A stretch of 64,000 bases of DNA, taken from Microbacterium hibisci. Lineage in GTDB: Bacteria; Actinomycetota; Actinomycetes; Actinomycetales; Microbacteriaceae. The first letter of the stretch is position 1. Each line of letters starts with the position of its first letter. Below are positions 35,037 to 43,141 of this stretch, one piece after another. The stretch is taken from NCBI RefSeq assembly GCF_015278255.1, contig NZ_JADIJC010000011.1:58092-122091 (forward strand), written 5' to 3'. A model generated the notes under the pieces. The model saw only the letters and a program-made list of their open reading frames with translations. It was not told the origin of the DNA and searched no databases. A program made the translations under genes and the position numbers.

Positions 35037-36006
35037 AGGTCAGCTCCTTCTTGTTGCCGAGGAGACCCTGCGGCATGAAGATCACGAGCAGCATGAGCGC
35101 GACGCCGACGAGGATGAAGCGCAGCGTGCCCGCCTGGATGGAGTTCAGGCCCGGCAGCCAGCCGGCCTGCGCCATCGCGGGAAGGATGTTGGAGAGGAAG
35201 GTCTGCAACGCCCAGAAGATGATCGAGCCCAGGATCGGGCCGAAGACCGTGGCAGCGCCGCCGAGCAGCAGTGCGGTCCAGACGAAGAACGTGAGCGACG
35301 TGACGTACACGCCGGGGTTGACGGCAGACGGGAGGGCGTAGACCACGCCGCCCGCAGCGGCGAGGACGCCACCGAGCACGAGGGCCTGCATCTTGTACGA
35401 GAAGACGTTCTTGCCGAGCGACCGCACGGCGTCCTCGTCCTCACGGATGCCCTTGAGCGTGCGGCCCCACGGGCTGCGCGTCAGCATCCACACGACGAGC
35501 GCGGCGATGCCGAGGGTCACGAGGCCCATGATGCGCACCCACCACTGGGTCTCGTTGTAGATCCACGGCCCGAAGCCGTACTCGCCGGGCGGGATCGGGT
35601 TCGAGGCGCGGAAGCTGCCGTGGTAGCCGCTCAACCCGTCCGCGGAGCCGGTGAACTCGTCGAACGCCGTCGTGAGGAACAGCAGTCGCACGACCTCGGC
35701 GGCCGCGATCGTCACGATCGCGAGGTAGTCGCCGCGCAGGCGGAGCGTCGGGATACCGAGGATGAGCGCGAAGATCGCCGCGCCCGCGAGGCCGACCAGT
35801 GCGCCTGCCCACCAGGGGAAGCCGAACGAGAGCACGGAGATCGCGTAGCCGTAGGCGCCGATGGCCATGAAGCCCGCGATGCCCATGTTGATCAGGCCCG
35901 CGTAGCCGAAGTGCACGGCGAGACCGAGGGCCGCCAGGGCGTACCCGATCGTCGCCGGGCTCAGGATCGACGAGGCGGTGTTGGAGAGAATCTGAAGCCA
36001 GTCCAT
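35026..36006 (-). CDS. livM: ABC importer permease LivM
   Basis: The 326-aa permease has about nine membrane helices with GYAGLINMGIAGFMAIGAYGYA (~34-55), the EAA-like cytoplasmic loop SPWGRTLKGIREDEDAVRSLGKNVFSYKMQALVLGG (~183-218), and the ending FMPQGLLGNKKELTFVK. It pairs with LivH to form the transmembrane channel. The ATG has an AAGGA Shine-Dalgarno and lies 10 bp after livH. Confidence 0.95.
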   Translation of the reverse strand: MDWLQILSNTASSILSPATIGYALAALGLAVHFGYAGLINMGIAGFMAIGAYGYAISVLSFGFPWWAGALVGLAGAAIFALILGIPTLRLRGDYLAIVTIAAAEVVRLLFLTTAFDEFTGSADGLSGYHGSFRASNPIPPGEYGFGPWIYNETQWWVRIMGLVTLGIAALVVWMLTRSPWGRTLKGIREDEDAVRSLGKNVFSYKMQALVLGGVLAAAGGVVYALPSAVNPGVYVTSLTFFVWTALLLGGAATVFGPILGSIIFWALQTFLSNILPAMAQAGWLPGLNSIQAGTLRFILVGVALMLLVIFMPQGLLGNKKELTFVK

Positions 36007-36016
36007 GAGTGTGTCC

Positions 36017-37333
36017 TTAACCGATCCGCTCGCGTCGTCCGAGGATGCCCTGTGGTCGGAACAGGAGGATCACGATGAGGATGAACAGTGCGCTGGCGTA
36101 CTTGAGGTCGGCGGGGATCCAGAGGCTCGACACCTCGACGAGGACGCCCACGATGAGTGCGCCGACGAGTGCGCCGTACGCCGTCCCGAGGCCGCCGAGC
36201 ACCACCGCGGCGAACATGAGGAGCAGGATCTGCGCTCCCATGTCCCACTTGATGCCGGGGCGGTAGTAGGCGTACAGGATGCCCGCGAGGCCCGCGAGGG
36301 CGCCCGCGACGATCCAGACCACGCGCACCACCGCGTCCACGTCGATGCCGGAGGCCGATGCCAGAGACGGGTTGTCGGAGATCGCCCGGGTCGCCTTGCC
36401 GATGCGGGAGCGGGTGAGCCAGAGCGCGAAGGCCACGATGACGACGATCGAGATGCCGAGCGACGCGATGTCGGTGACCGTCATCCGGACGGCGCCGAAC
36501 AGCGGGATGGCCTCGCCGCCGAGGGGCGGGAGCTGCAGCGTGCCACCGCCGATGAACAGCTGGTAGGTGTAGCGCAGCGCCAGTGAAAGGCCGATGCTGA
36601 CGATCATCAGCTGCACCACGCCGACGCGGCGCCTTCGCAGCGGACGCCACAGGATCATGTCGAGGATGAGCCCGAGTACGGCGCTCAGGACCACGGCGAT
36701 GGGATAGCCCAGCCACCATGGCAGCGCGAGCGTCGCCGGCCCGACGAGGAAGAACGCGGCGATCGCGCCGAAGGTCACCATCTCACCGTGGGCGAAGTTC
36801 GAGATGCCCGTCGTTCCGTACACGAGCGTGAGGCCGATCGCCGCCAGCGCGAGCATGAGCCCGAAGCTGACGCCCTGCACCAGGCGCTGCATGAACTGGT
36901 CGAAGAAGCTGGTGACGTTGCGTTCGCCCTCGCCGATGAAGAAGTTGACGGTCACGCGGCCGCCCTGCCCCATCTCGACTTCCTTGACGTTGGGGTTCTC
37001 GACGCCTTCTTCGACGACGGCGATGCCCTCGGGCAGCGTCTCCTCATCGAGCGTGACGACGTAGGTCTCGCCCCGCTCGGGGACGCCGACGCGCCACTGG
37101 CCGTTCTCGTCGGTCTCGACCTCCTGCTCACCCCCGGGGCCGTCGACGGTGAGGACGACGCCTTCGAGGGGCTCGCCGTCGAGTTGCACGTTGCCGCTGA
37201 TCCGGTACGGATCGTCTTCGTCAGCCAGAGCGGGCGTTGCGGTGGCGAAGATGCCCAGCAGGGCGAGCACCATTCCGAAGAGCACAACGAGCCAGCGGCG
37301 GCTATTGATCGCGGTCGCAGTCGTAGGACCCAC
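36017..37333 (-). CDS. livH: ABC importer permease LivH with exported N-terminal beta domain
   Basis: The C-terminal ~290 residues are a normal LivH permease (GVSFGLMLALAAIGLTLVYGTTGISNFAHGEMVTFGA; SRIGKATRAISDNPSLASASGIDVD; LLFRPQGILGRRERIG). Before it, the 438-aa protein has a signal peptide (VLFGMVLALLGIFATATPALADE). A ~100-residue domain follows, resembling carboxypeptidase-regulatory/transthyretin-like folds (RISGNVQLDGEPLEGVVLTVDGPGG...TDENGQWRVGVP). I chose GTG 37333, which has GGAGG close upstream, over an in-frame GTG at 37363 without one. The extra domain should face outside and may contact the binding protein. Confidence 0.9.
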   Translation of the reverse strand: MGPTTATAINSRRWLVVLFGMVLALLGIFATATPALADEDDPYRISGNVQLDGEPLEGVVLTVDGPGGEQEVETDENGQWRVGVPERGETYVVTLDEETLPEGIAVVEEGVENPNVKEVEMGQGGRVTVNFFIGEGERNVTSFFDQFMQRLVQGVSFGLMLALAAIGLTLVYGTTGISNFAHGEMVTFGAIAAFFLVGPATLALPWWLGYPIAVVLSAVLGLILDMILWRPLRRRRVGVVQLMIVSIGLSLALRYTYQLFIGGGTLQLPPLGGEAIPLFGAVRMTVTDIASLGISIVVIVAFALWLTRSRIGKATRAISDNPSLASASGIDVDAVVRVVWIVAGALAGLAGILYAYYRPGIKWDMGAQILLLMFAAVVLGGLGTAYGALVGALIVGVLVEVSSLWIPADLKYASALFILIVILLFRPQGILGRRERIG

Positions 37334-37440
37334 AGAACCTCCAGTTCGGCACCACGCGGACACCGAAGCTCGGGTCGCATCGGCCGTGATGAACGACGCT
37401 ACGACTGTAATGTGTCGCCGGTGTTTCGCCTACCGTCAGG

Positions 37441-37449
37441 TGTGGATAA
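37441..37449 (-). promoter_or_regulatory. Perfect DnaA box upstream of livH
   Basis: TGTGGATAA is the exact reverse complement of the DnaA consensus TTATCCACA, 108 bp upstream of the livH start. In the livH reading direction it has the same orientation as the box at 31617 has relative to livJ. Confidence 0.6.
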
Positions 37450-37560
37450 GTGATCCGATCGAAACCGGACAGCGCTGCCCCTCGCGTGCGCGCCCGCGCA
37501 CGGGCGCGCGGCGCGCACGCGTGCCGTTCACGCGGGAACAAATCACGCCCGCCCGACGCT

Positions 37561-37566
37561 TAGAAT
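37561..37566 (+). promoter_or_regulatory. Putative guaB promoter -10
   Basis: TAGAAT lies 76 bp before guaB and is a good -10 hexamer. The upstream -35 region (near 37538, ACAAAT) is weak. Apart from this and the DnaA box, I see nothing defined in the 309-bp livH-guaB gap, whose middle is a run of alternating GC dinucleotides (about 37490-37520). Confidence 0.45.
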
Positions 37567-37642
37567 CGAGTACGGAGCGTCACGAGCGCACCGGCCGTCG
37601 TCGTCCACCCCGAACAGAACGCGCCGCGCGCGAGGAGACCTC

Positions 37643-39145
37643 ATGGAGCACAACGACCCCTTCGGCTTCGTCGGACTGACGTATGACGACGTGCTGCTGC
37701 TGCCCGGCCACACGGACGTGATCCCCAGCGAGGCCGACACGTCGTCCCGCGTGACACGGCGCATCACGGTTGCGACGCCCCTGCTGTCGGCGGCGATGGA
37801 CACCGTCACCGAGGCGCGCCTGGCCATCGCGATCGCACGCGAGGGCGGTCTCGGCATCATCCACCGCAACCTCTCCATCGAGGAGCAGGCCTCGATGGTG
37901 GACCGCGTCAAGCGGAGCGAGTCGGGCATGATCACCGACCCGATCACGACCACGCCCGACGCCACGATCGAAGAGGTCGACGGGCTCTGTGCGCAGTACC
38001 GCATCTCGGGTCTCCCCGTCGTCGACGAGGACGACCGCCTCGTCGGCATCGTGACCAACCGCGACATGCGCTTCGTGTCGGGCTTCGAGCGCCAGACCAC
38101 GAAGGTCCGCGACGTGATGACGACCGACGGCCTCGTGACGGGTCGCGTCGGCATCAGCGCGGGCGAGGTCATCGCGCTCTTCGCCCAGCACCGCGTCGAG
38201 AAGCTTCCTCTCATCGACGAGAACGGCAAGCTGGCCGGCCTCATCACCATCAAGGACTTCGACAAGAGCGAGAAGTACCCGCTCGCCACCAAGGACGAGC
38301 AGGGCCGCCTCCGGGTCGGCGCCGCGATCGGCTTCTTCGGCGATGCCTGGCAGCGCGCCGAGGCCCTGCGCGACGCCGGTGTCGACGTGATCGTCGTCGA
38401 CACCGCGAACGGCCAGTCCGCGGGCGTCATCGACATGGTGCGCCGTCTGAAGGCCGACGAGTCCTTCGCGCACATCGACGTCATCGGGGGCAACGTCGCG
38501 ACCCGTGAGGGCGCGCAGGCGCTCATCGACGCGGGCGTCGACGCCGTCAAGGTGGGCGTCGGACCGGGCTCGATCTGCACGACCCGCGTCGTCGCCGGTG
38601 TCGGCGTGCCGCAGGTCACCGCGATCTGGGAGGCCTATCTGGCCGCGCGCGAGGCCGGCATCCCGATCATCGCCGACGGCGGCCTGCAGTACTCGGGCGA
38701 CATCGCCAAGGCGCTCGTCGCCGGCGCCGACACCGTCATGCTGGGATCGCTCCTCGCCGGCACCGACGAGTCGCCGGGCGAGATCGTCTTCCAGGGCGGC
38801 AAGCAGTTCAAGCAGTACCGCGGCATGGGCTCGCTCGGAGCACTGCAGACGCGCGGCAAGAAGACCTCGTACTCGAAGGACCGCTACTTCCAGGCCGACG
38901 TGCCCAGCGACGACAAGCTCATCCCCGAGGGCATCGAGGGCCAGGTCGCATACCGCGGCCCCGTCTCGGCCGTGGCCTACCAGCTCGTCGGAGGTCTGCG
39001 TCAGTCGATGTTCTACGTCGGCGCGCGCACGATCGACGAGCTCAAGGCCAAGGGCAAGTTCGTCCGCATCACCGCCGCCGGACTCAAGGAGTCGCACCCC
39101 CACGACGTCCAGATCGTCGTCGAGGCGCCCAACTACAAGAAGTAA
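37643..39145 (+). CDS. guaB: IMP dehydrogenase
   Basis: GuaB oxidises IMP to XMP with NAD+, the first committed step to GMP. The 500-aa enzyme has the TIM barrel interrupted by two CBS domains (~98-210). It has the catalytic loop GVGPGSICTTR with Cys312, and the flap RGMGSLGALQ...RYFQADV. All are canonical. The ATG has a GAGGAG Shine-Dalgarno. guaB3 and guaA lie 6-9 kb downstream on the same strand. Confidence 0.98.
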   Translation: MEHNDPFGFVGLTYDDVLLLPGHTDVIPSEADTSSRVTRRITVATPLLSAAMDTVTEARLAIAIAREGGLGIIHRNLSIEEQASMVDRVKRSESGMITDPITTTPDATIEEVDGLCAQYRISGLPVVDEDDRLVGIVTNRDMRFVSGFERQTTKVRDVMTTDGLVTGRVGISAGEVIALFAQHRVEKLPLIDENGKLAGLITIKDFDKSEKYPLATKDEQGRLRVGAAIGFFGDAWQRAEALRDAGVDVIVVDTANGQSAGVIDMVRRLKADESFAHIDVIGGNVATREGAQALIDAGVDAVKVGVGPGSICTTRVVAGVGVPQVTAIWEAYLAAREAGIPIIADGGLQYSGDIAKALVAGADTVMLGSLLAGTDESPGEIVFQGGKQFKQYRGMGSLGALQTRGKKTSYSKDRYFQADVPSDDKLIPEGIEGQVAYRGPVSAVAYQLVGGLRQSMFYVGARTIDELKAKGKFVRITAAGLKESHPHDVQIVVEAPNYKK

Positions 39146-39156
39146 GCCTTTCGGCA

Positions 39157-39203
39157 GACGGATGCCGCGGCCCCGCGCACTGCGCCGGGCCGCGGCATCC
39201 GTC
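39157..39203 (+). terminator. guaB terminator
   Basis: A perfect 17-bp stem, GACGGATGCCGCGGCCC paired with its complement, with a 13-nt loop that is itself GC-dyad-like, starts 12 bp after guaB. It contains both orientations of the GGATGCC motif. Confidence 0.88.
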
Positions 39204-39297
39204 ACTCGGCTCGCATCCGCTCCCGCACGCCGGAGCTCCGCGCGGGAGCGCTGACGGATTCCGGCCACGAAGCCCGCCCGCTCGCTAACCTGGCGCC

Positions 39298-39921
39298 ATG
39301 ATCAGGCAGCGGCGGCATCCGGCGGCGACGCAGCGCACGACGCGTCTCGAGGCGTTCACCGATGGGGTCTTCGCGATCGCGGCGACGCTCCTCGTGCTCG
39401 ACCTCACCTCGCACTCGCTCGGCGAGGTCGACTCCGAGGGCGCCATGTGGGCCGCGCTGTGGGACATGAACGAGCTGTTCGTCAACTTCCTGCTGAGCTT
39501 CGTGCTGCTGTGCCTGATGTGGATGGTGCACGTGCAGCAGTTCGAGCACATCGCCCGCGTCGACGCGACGATGGTCTGGCTCAACAACGTGCGCCTGGTG
39601 TTCATCGTGCTGGTGCCGTTCGCGACCGGACTGACGACCGAGTACTCGGAATGGCTGGCCGGACGGCTGGCGATGCCGGTGACGTTCTTCCTCGCCATCC
39701 TGGTGAGCTGGCTGCAGTGGGGCTGGGCCGTCCGCCGCCGCGACGTGATGCTCCCCGACATGGGCCGCGAGGAGGCCATCGCTTATGGCCGTGCGTCGCT
39801 CAGCGCCCTCCTGATCTCGGCCGGCGTCGTGCTCCTCGCCCCGTGGATCGGCTCGGCGGCGTTCCTGCTGTTCTTCCTCGACGGACTCCTCACTCGCCTG
39901 CTGCGCGGCAAGGGCGCCTGA
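39298..39921 (+). CDS. TMEM175-family (DUF1211) putative potassium channel
   Basis: The 207-aa protein has six hydrophobic helices. The first contains TTRLEAFTDGVFAIAATLLVLDL, matching the RxxxFSDGVFAIAxTLLVL signature of bacterial TMEM175 channels, in which the helix-1 region forms the K+ pore. Bacterial members form tetramers. TAACCT sits 7 nt before the ATG, so it is probably leaderless. It stands alone between the guaB terminator and the convergent MFS gene. Confidence 0.88.
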   Translation: MIRQRRHPAATQRTTRLEAFTDGVFAIAATLLVLDLTSHSLGEVDSEGAMWAALWDMNELFVNFLLSFVLLCLMWMVHVQQFEHIARVDATMVWLNNVRLVFIVLVPFATGLTTEYSEWLAGRLAMPVTFFLAILVSWLQWGWAVRRRDVMLPDMGREEAIAYGRASLSALLISAGVVLLAPWIGSAAFLLFFLDGLLTRLLRGKGA

Positions 39922-40084
39922 CAGCGTCCGGCCCATCGCCGAACGGATGCCGCACCCCAAGGCGCGCGAGGCGCCAAGAGGTGGCGTCCGAAAGCCCGGC
40001 CGGGGACGACGACGCGCCGGGATGAGGCATCCGTTCGCGGCGTGTCGGGTCACCGGCCAGGTTTTCGGCACTGTCACGGCGGAG

Positions 40085-41623
40085 TCAGCGGCCGGCCCGT
40101 GAGCGTCCGGCGAGCTGGGGCTGCGGTTCGGCCGCGGTGGGCTCGCCCGACACGGCTTCTCGGGAGACGGATGCCTCGGCCTCGGCCTCTGACGCCTCGT
40201 CGCTCGCGGAGGCGGCGGCTGCGGCATCCGTCGCCTTTCCGGAGGGGAGCCACAGCGCCACCACGGTGGCGGCGAACAGCACGGCCGCACCGGTGAACAC
40301 GGCGGGGCGCGCGGCGTCGACGTAGAGGTCGGGCAGCAGCTCGCCGCCGGCGCTCACGAAGATCGCGGTCATCACGGCCGTGCCGAGGGCGACGCCGAGC
40401 TCGCGGACGGTCGAGTTGACGCCCGACGCTTTCGCGTGATCGATGAGGCCGAGTGTGGCCAGGAGCGCCGTCGCCGACGGCGCGAACACCAGCGCCATTC
40501 CCACGCCGGCCATGACGAACGGCGCGATGAGGACGGGGTACTCGAGGTCGATCGACATGACCGCGGCGATCCAGGTGAGGGCGACGCCCTGCAGCGCGAG
40601 GCCGAGCACCAGCAGGATGCGCGTGCCGACGCGCGGGGCGAGGATGCCGGCGATCGGCGCGACGACCATCGGGGCGAGCGTCCACGGGGTGGTCTGCAGC
40701 GCGGCCTCGAACGGGGTCGAGCCCTGCACCACCTGCAGATACTGGATGAGGATGAAGACCGCGCCGAAGGTGCCGAAGCTGAACGCGAAGCCGACGATGT
40801 TGGTGATCGAGAACGAGCGGTCACGGAACAGTCGCAGCGGAACGAGCGGCGCCTTCGCGCGGGTCTGCCAGAGGAGGAACGCCGCCACGAGCACCGCGCC
40901 GAGAACGATCTCGGCGACGACGCCGACCGAGTCCCAGCCGTCGTCGTTGCCGCGCACGATCGCGTGCACGAGCGCGAGCACCCCGGCGGCGGCGAGCAGG
41001 GCGCCGGGCACGTCGATGCGCGCGCGGGCGCCGAAGTCGTTGTTCAGCACGATCAGCGCGAGGGGGATGGCGATGAGGGCGACGGGAACGTTGATCCAGA
41101 AGATGGCCTGCCAGTCCCAGCCCTCCATGATCGCCCCGCCGACGAGGGGACCGACGGCGACGCCGAGGCCCGAGACGCCGCCCCAGATGCCGATCGCCAG
41201 CGCGCGGCGTGCCGGCGCGACCGCACCGCTGAGCAGCGCGAGCGACAGGGGCATGACGGCGGCGGCCCCGAGACCCTGCACGGCGCGGGCCGCGATGAGC
41301 TGCCCGGGATCGGTGCTGAGCGCGGCGAACACGGATCCCGCGCCGAAGACGGCGATCCCGATGGTGAAGAGCGTGCGGCGGCCGAAGCGGTCGCCGAGCG
41401 CCGATGCGATGAGGATCGCACCGGCGAAGGCCAGGGTGTACGCGTTGACGAACCACTGCAGCTCCTCGACGCTCGCGCCCATCTCGCGGTGCAGCACCGG
41501 CAGAGCGTTCGTCATGACCAGGTTGTCGAGGGTGGCCATGAACATCGGCAGGGATGCCGCGGCCAGCACGAGCGCGAAGGGCCGGGCGCGCCGCGACGGC
41601 GGCGCGAGAGTCGTGTCAGTCAT
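40085..41623 (-). CDS. MFS transporter, DHA2 (14-helix drug exporter) family
   Basis: The 512-aa protein has about 14 membrane helices. It carries the MFS motif A-like ASALGDRFGRRTLFTIG (~58-74), and motif C for exporters (GVSGLGVAVGPLVGGAIM, ~149-166). DHA2 proteins such as QacA/EmrB export lipophilic drugs by H+ antiport. The C-terminal ~45 residues are Ala/Glu-rich and disordered. A TetR-type regulator diverges 87 bp away with two matching operator sequences between, so substrate-induced derepression is likely. The physiological substrate is unknown. Confidence 0.93.
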   Translation of the reverse strand: MTDTTLAPPSRRARPFALVLAAASLPMFMATLDNLVMTNALPVLHREMGASVEELQWFVNAYTLAFAGAILIASALGDRFGRRTLFTIGIAVFGAGSVFAALSTDPGQLIAARAVQGLGAAAVMPLSLALLSGAVAPARRALAIGIWGGVSGLGVAVGPLVGGAIMEGWDWQAIFWINVPVALIAIPLALIVLNNDFGARARIDVPGALLAAAGVLALVHAIVRGNDDGWDSVGVVAEIVLGAVLVAAFLLWQTRAKAPLVPLRLFRDRSFSITNIVGFAFSFGTFGAVFILIQYLQVVQGSTPFEAALQTTPWTLAPMVVAPIAGILAPRVGTRILLVLGLALQGVALTWIAAVMSIDLEYPVLIAPFVMAGVGMALVFAPSATALLATLGLIDHAKASGVNSTVRELGVALGTAVMTAIFVSAGGELLPDLYVDAARPAVFTGAAVLFAATVVALWLPSGKATDAAAAASASDEASEAEAEASVSREAVSGEPTAAEPQPQLAGRSRAGR

Positions 41624-41637
41624 GAAGGGCTCCGGTT

Positions 41638-41678
41638 GTAATCGAATGATTACTGAAATGTAGTAATCGACTGATTAC
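41638..41678. promoter_or_regulatory. Paired operators between the MFS and TetR genes
   Basis: Two near-identical dyads, GTAATC-GAAT-GATTAC (41638-41653) and GTAATC-GACT-GATTAC (41663-41678), have centres 25 bp apart. They differ at only one base. They are AT-rich islands in GC-rich DNA and occupy the shared promoter region, as expected for binding of the adjacent TetR regulator. A TAACCT -10 for the TetR gene follows at 41699-41704. Confidence 0.88.
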
Positions 41679-41710
41679 AAAGTCAAGTCATTCGCTGATA
41701 ACCTGGCGAG

Positions 41711-42391
41711 ATGACTTCTGCGGGAACGGATGGCAGGGCGGCCATCGCCGTCGGCGACGTGGCCGAAGGCGTCGGAAAGCGCCTGTCGTCGGACGAGCGT
41801 CGGCGCCAGATCATCCAGGCCGCGCTCGCCGTCTTCGGCGCCCGCGGATACGAGGGTGCGACCACCGACGAAGTGGCCCGCGCCGCCGGCGTCAGCCAGC
41901 CGTACGTCGTGCGGCTCTTCGGGTCGAAGGAGAACCTGTTCCTCGCGGCGATCGAGGACGCCCTCGCCCGCATGCTCGCCGGGTTCCGCGCGGCGCTCGC
42001 CGAGACCGAGACCGAGCCGGACCCCGAGATCACCGCGGAGAAGGCGGCGGCCAAGCGCATCGGGCAGGCCTACGTCGACCTGATCGAGGTGCGCGGCCTG
42101 CACCAGACGCTGGCGCACGCCTACCTGCTCGGCAGCCACCCGGTCATCGGCGCCGCCGCACGCCAGGGGTTCGCGACGGTGTGGCGCTTCTTCCGCGACG
42201 AGATGGGGCTCGACCCCGACGAGGCCCGCTCCTTCATGGCCGAGGGCATGCTCATCAGCACGATGATCGGCCTGCGCATCGTCGACGACTACGGGTCCGA
42301 CCCCCAGATCACCGAGCTCTTCCGGGCGTGCTTCCCGACCGAGCTGCCGCACGTGCTCGAGGTGCTCCCGCGCGGCACCGACCGCTTCTAG
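41711..42391 (+). CDS. TetR family repressor, likely regulator of the adjacent MFS exporter
   Basis: The 226-aa protein has a TetR helix-turn-helix at ~30-75 (RRQIIQAALAVFGARGYEGATTDEVARAAGVSQPYVVRLFGSKENLFLAAIEDAL) followed by a helical ligand-binding domain. The ATG is 6 nt after TAACCT, so the mRNA may be leaderless. Divergence from the MFS gene over paired palindromes strongly suggests it represses both promoters. The inducer cannot be deduced. Confidence 0.92.
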   Translation: MTSAGTDGRAAIAVGDVAEGVGKRLSSDERRRQIIQAALAVFGARGYEGATTDEVARAAGVSQPYVVRLFGSKENLFLAAIEDALARMLAGFRAALAETETEPDPEITAEKAAAKRIGQAYVDLIEVRGLHQTLAHAYLLGSHPVIGAAARQGFATVWRFFRDEMGLDPDEARSFMAEGMLISTMIGLRIVDDYGSDPQITELFRACFPTELPHVLEVLPRGTDRF

Positions 42392-42583
42392 CCCTTCGGT
42401 CGCCGCGGTGCGCCGGTGCCGAGGCACACGGCATCCGTTCGCATCACGTGCTCGCACCGAGTGCACCCGCTCTTGGTGCTCACGACGCGTCGCCTCGACG
42501 ACATCACGTGCGACGGACGTGCGAGGAGGACGACGGATGCCGCGCCCTGGCCGCCGTCCGAGGCGCGGCGTAGGGTCGGGGGC

Positions 42584-42868
42584 ATGTGCCGGAACATCCA
42601 CACGCTCCACAACTTCGAGCCCGCCGCGACGTCAGACGAGGTCCACGCCGCCGCGCTCCAGTACGTGCGCAAGATCGCGGGCACGACGAAGCCCTCGAAG
42701 GCGAACCAGGAGGCGTTCGACCACGCCGTCCACGAGATCGCGCACCTCACCCAGCACCTGCTCGACGACCTCGTCGCGACCTCTCCGCCGAAGAACCGCG
42801 AGGTCGAGGCGGCGAAGGCGCGTGAGCGCGCCATCAAGTCCGGCCGCTACGCGGCGCCGGCCGCCTGA
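42584..42868 (+). CDS. DUF2277 family protein
   Basis: The 94-aa protein matches the DUF2277 pattern: MCRNIHTLHNFEPAATSDEVHAAALQYVRKIAGTTKPSKANQEAFDHAV, then LLDDLVATSPPKNREVEAAKARERA. The N-terminal MCRNI and NFEP are hallmarks. Function is unknown. The Cys at position 2 would be N-terminal after Met removal. Start: ATG 42584, 7 nt after TAGGGT (leaderless). The longer upstream frame is not conserved. The 190 bp before it hold no recognisable feature. Confidence 0.88.
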   Translation: MCRNIHTLHNFEPAATSDEVHAAALQYVRKIAGTTKPSKANQEAFDHAVHEIAHLTQHLLDDLVATSPPKNREVEAAKARERAIKSGRYAAPAA

Positions 42869-42888
42869 GTCTGCGTCCCGCTCGATGA

Positions 42889-43040
42889 GCGGAGCGCGCT
42901 CTGGCGCGCAACGCCTGCAGCCGACGGTCGACGCCGGGTCCGGGGCGTTTCGACTCACAAGCTCGCTCACCGGCCGGGTCCGGGGCGTTTCGACTCGCAA
43001 GCTCGCTCGACGACCACATTCCTCGCTCGCTCAACGGCCG
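42889..43040. repeat. Cluster of diverged dispersed palindromic repeats
   Basis: A variant forward copy (GATGAGCGGAGCGCGCTCTGG...AACGC) starts near 42889. Two inverted variants of another subtype (GCGTTTCGACTCACAAGCTC and GCGTTTCGACTCGCAAGCTC) start at about 42945 and 42985, inside duplicated GGCCGGGTCCGGG spacers. A half copy (TTCCTCGCTCGCTCAACGG) ends the cluster near 43038. Different subtypes are intermixed here. Confidence 0.85.
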
Positions 43041-43141
43041 GGCGCGGGTGAGGTAGTCTGGTCGGCTCCCTGAACGGCGACGGACGCATCGACTCGTTCC
43101 TCGCTCAGCGCAAGTGCGGCACCGGAGCAGACAGGGAAATC

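Noticed and set aside
39942..40037. Long-range hairpin GAACGGATGCC...GGCATCCGTTC as a terminator
   Set aside because: The loop of more than 70 nt is too long for a terminator. It is more likely two independent copies of the over-represented heptamer.
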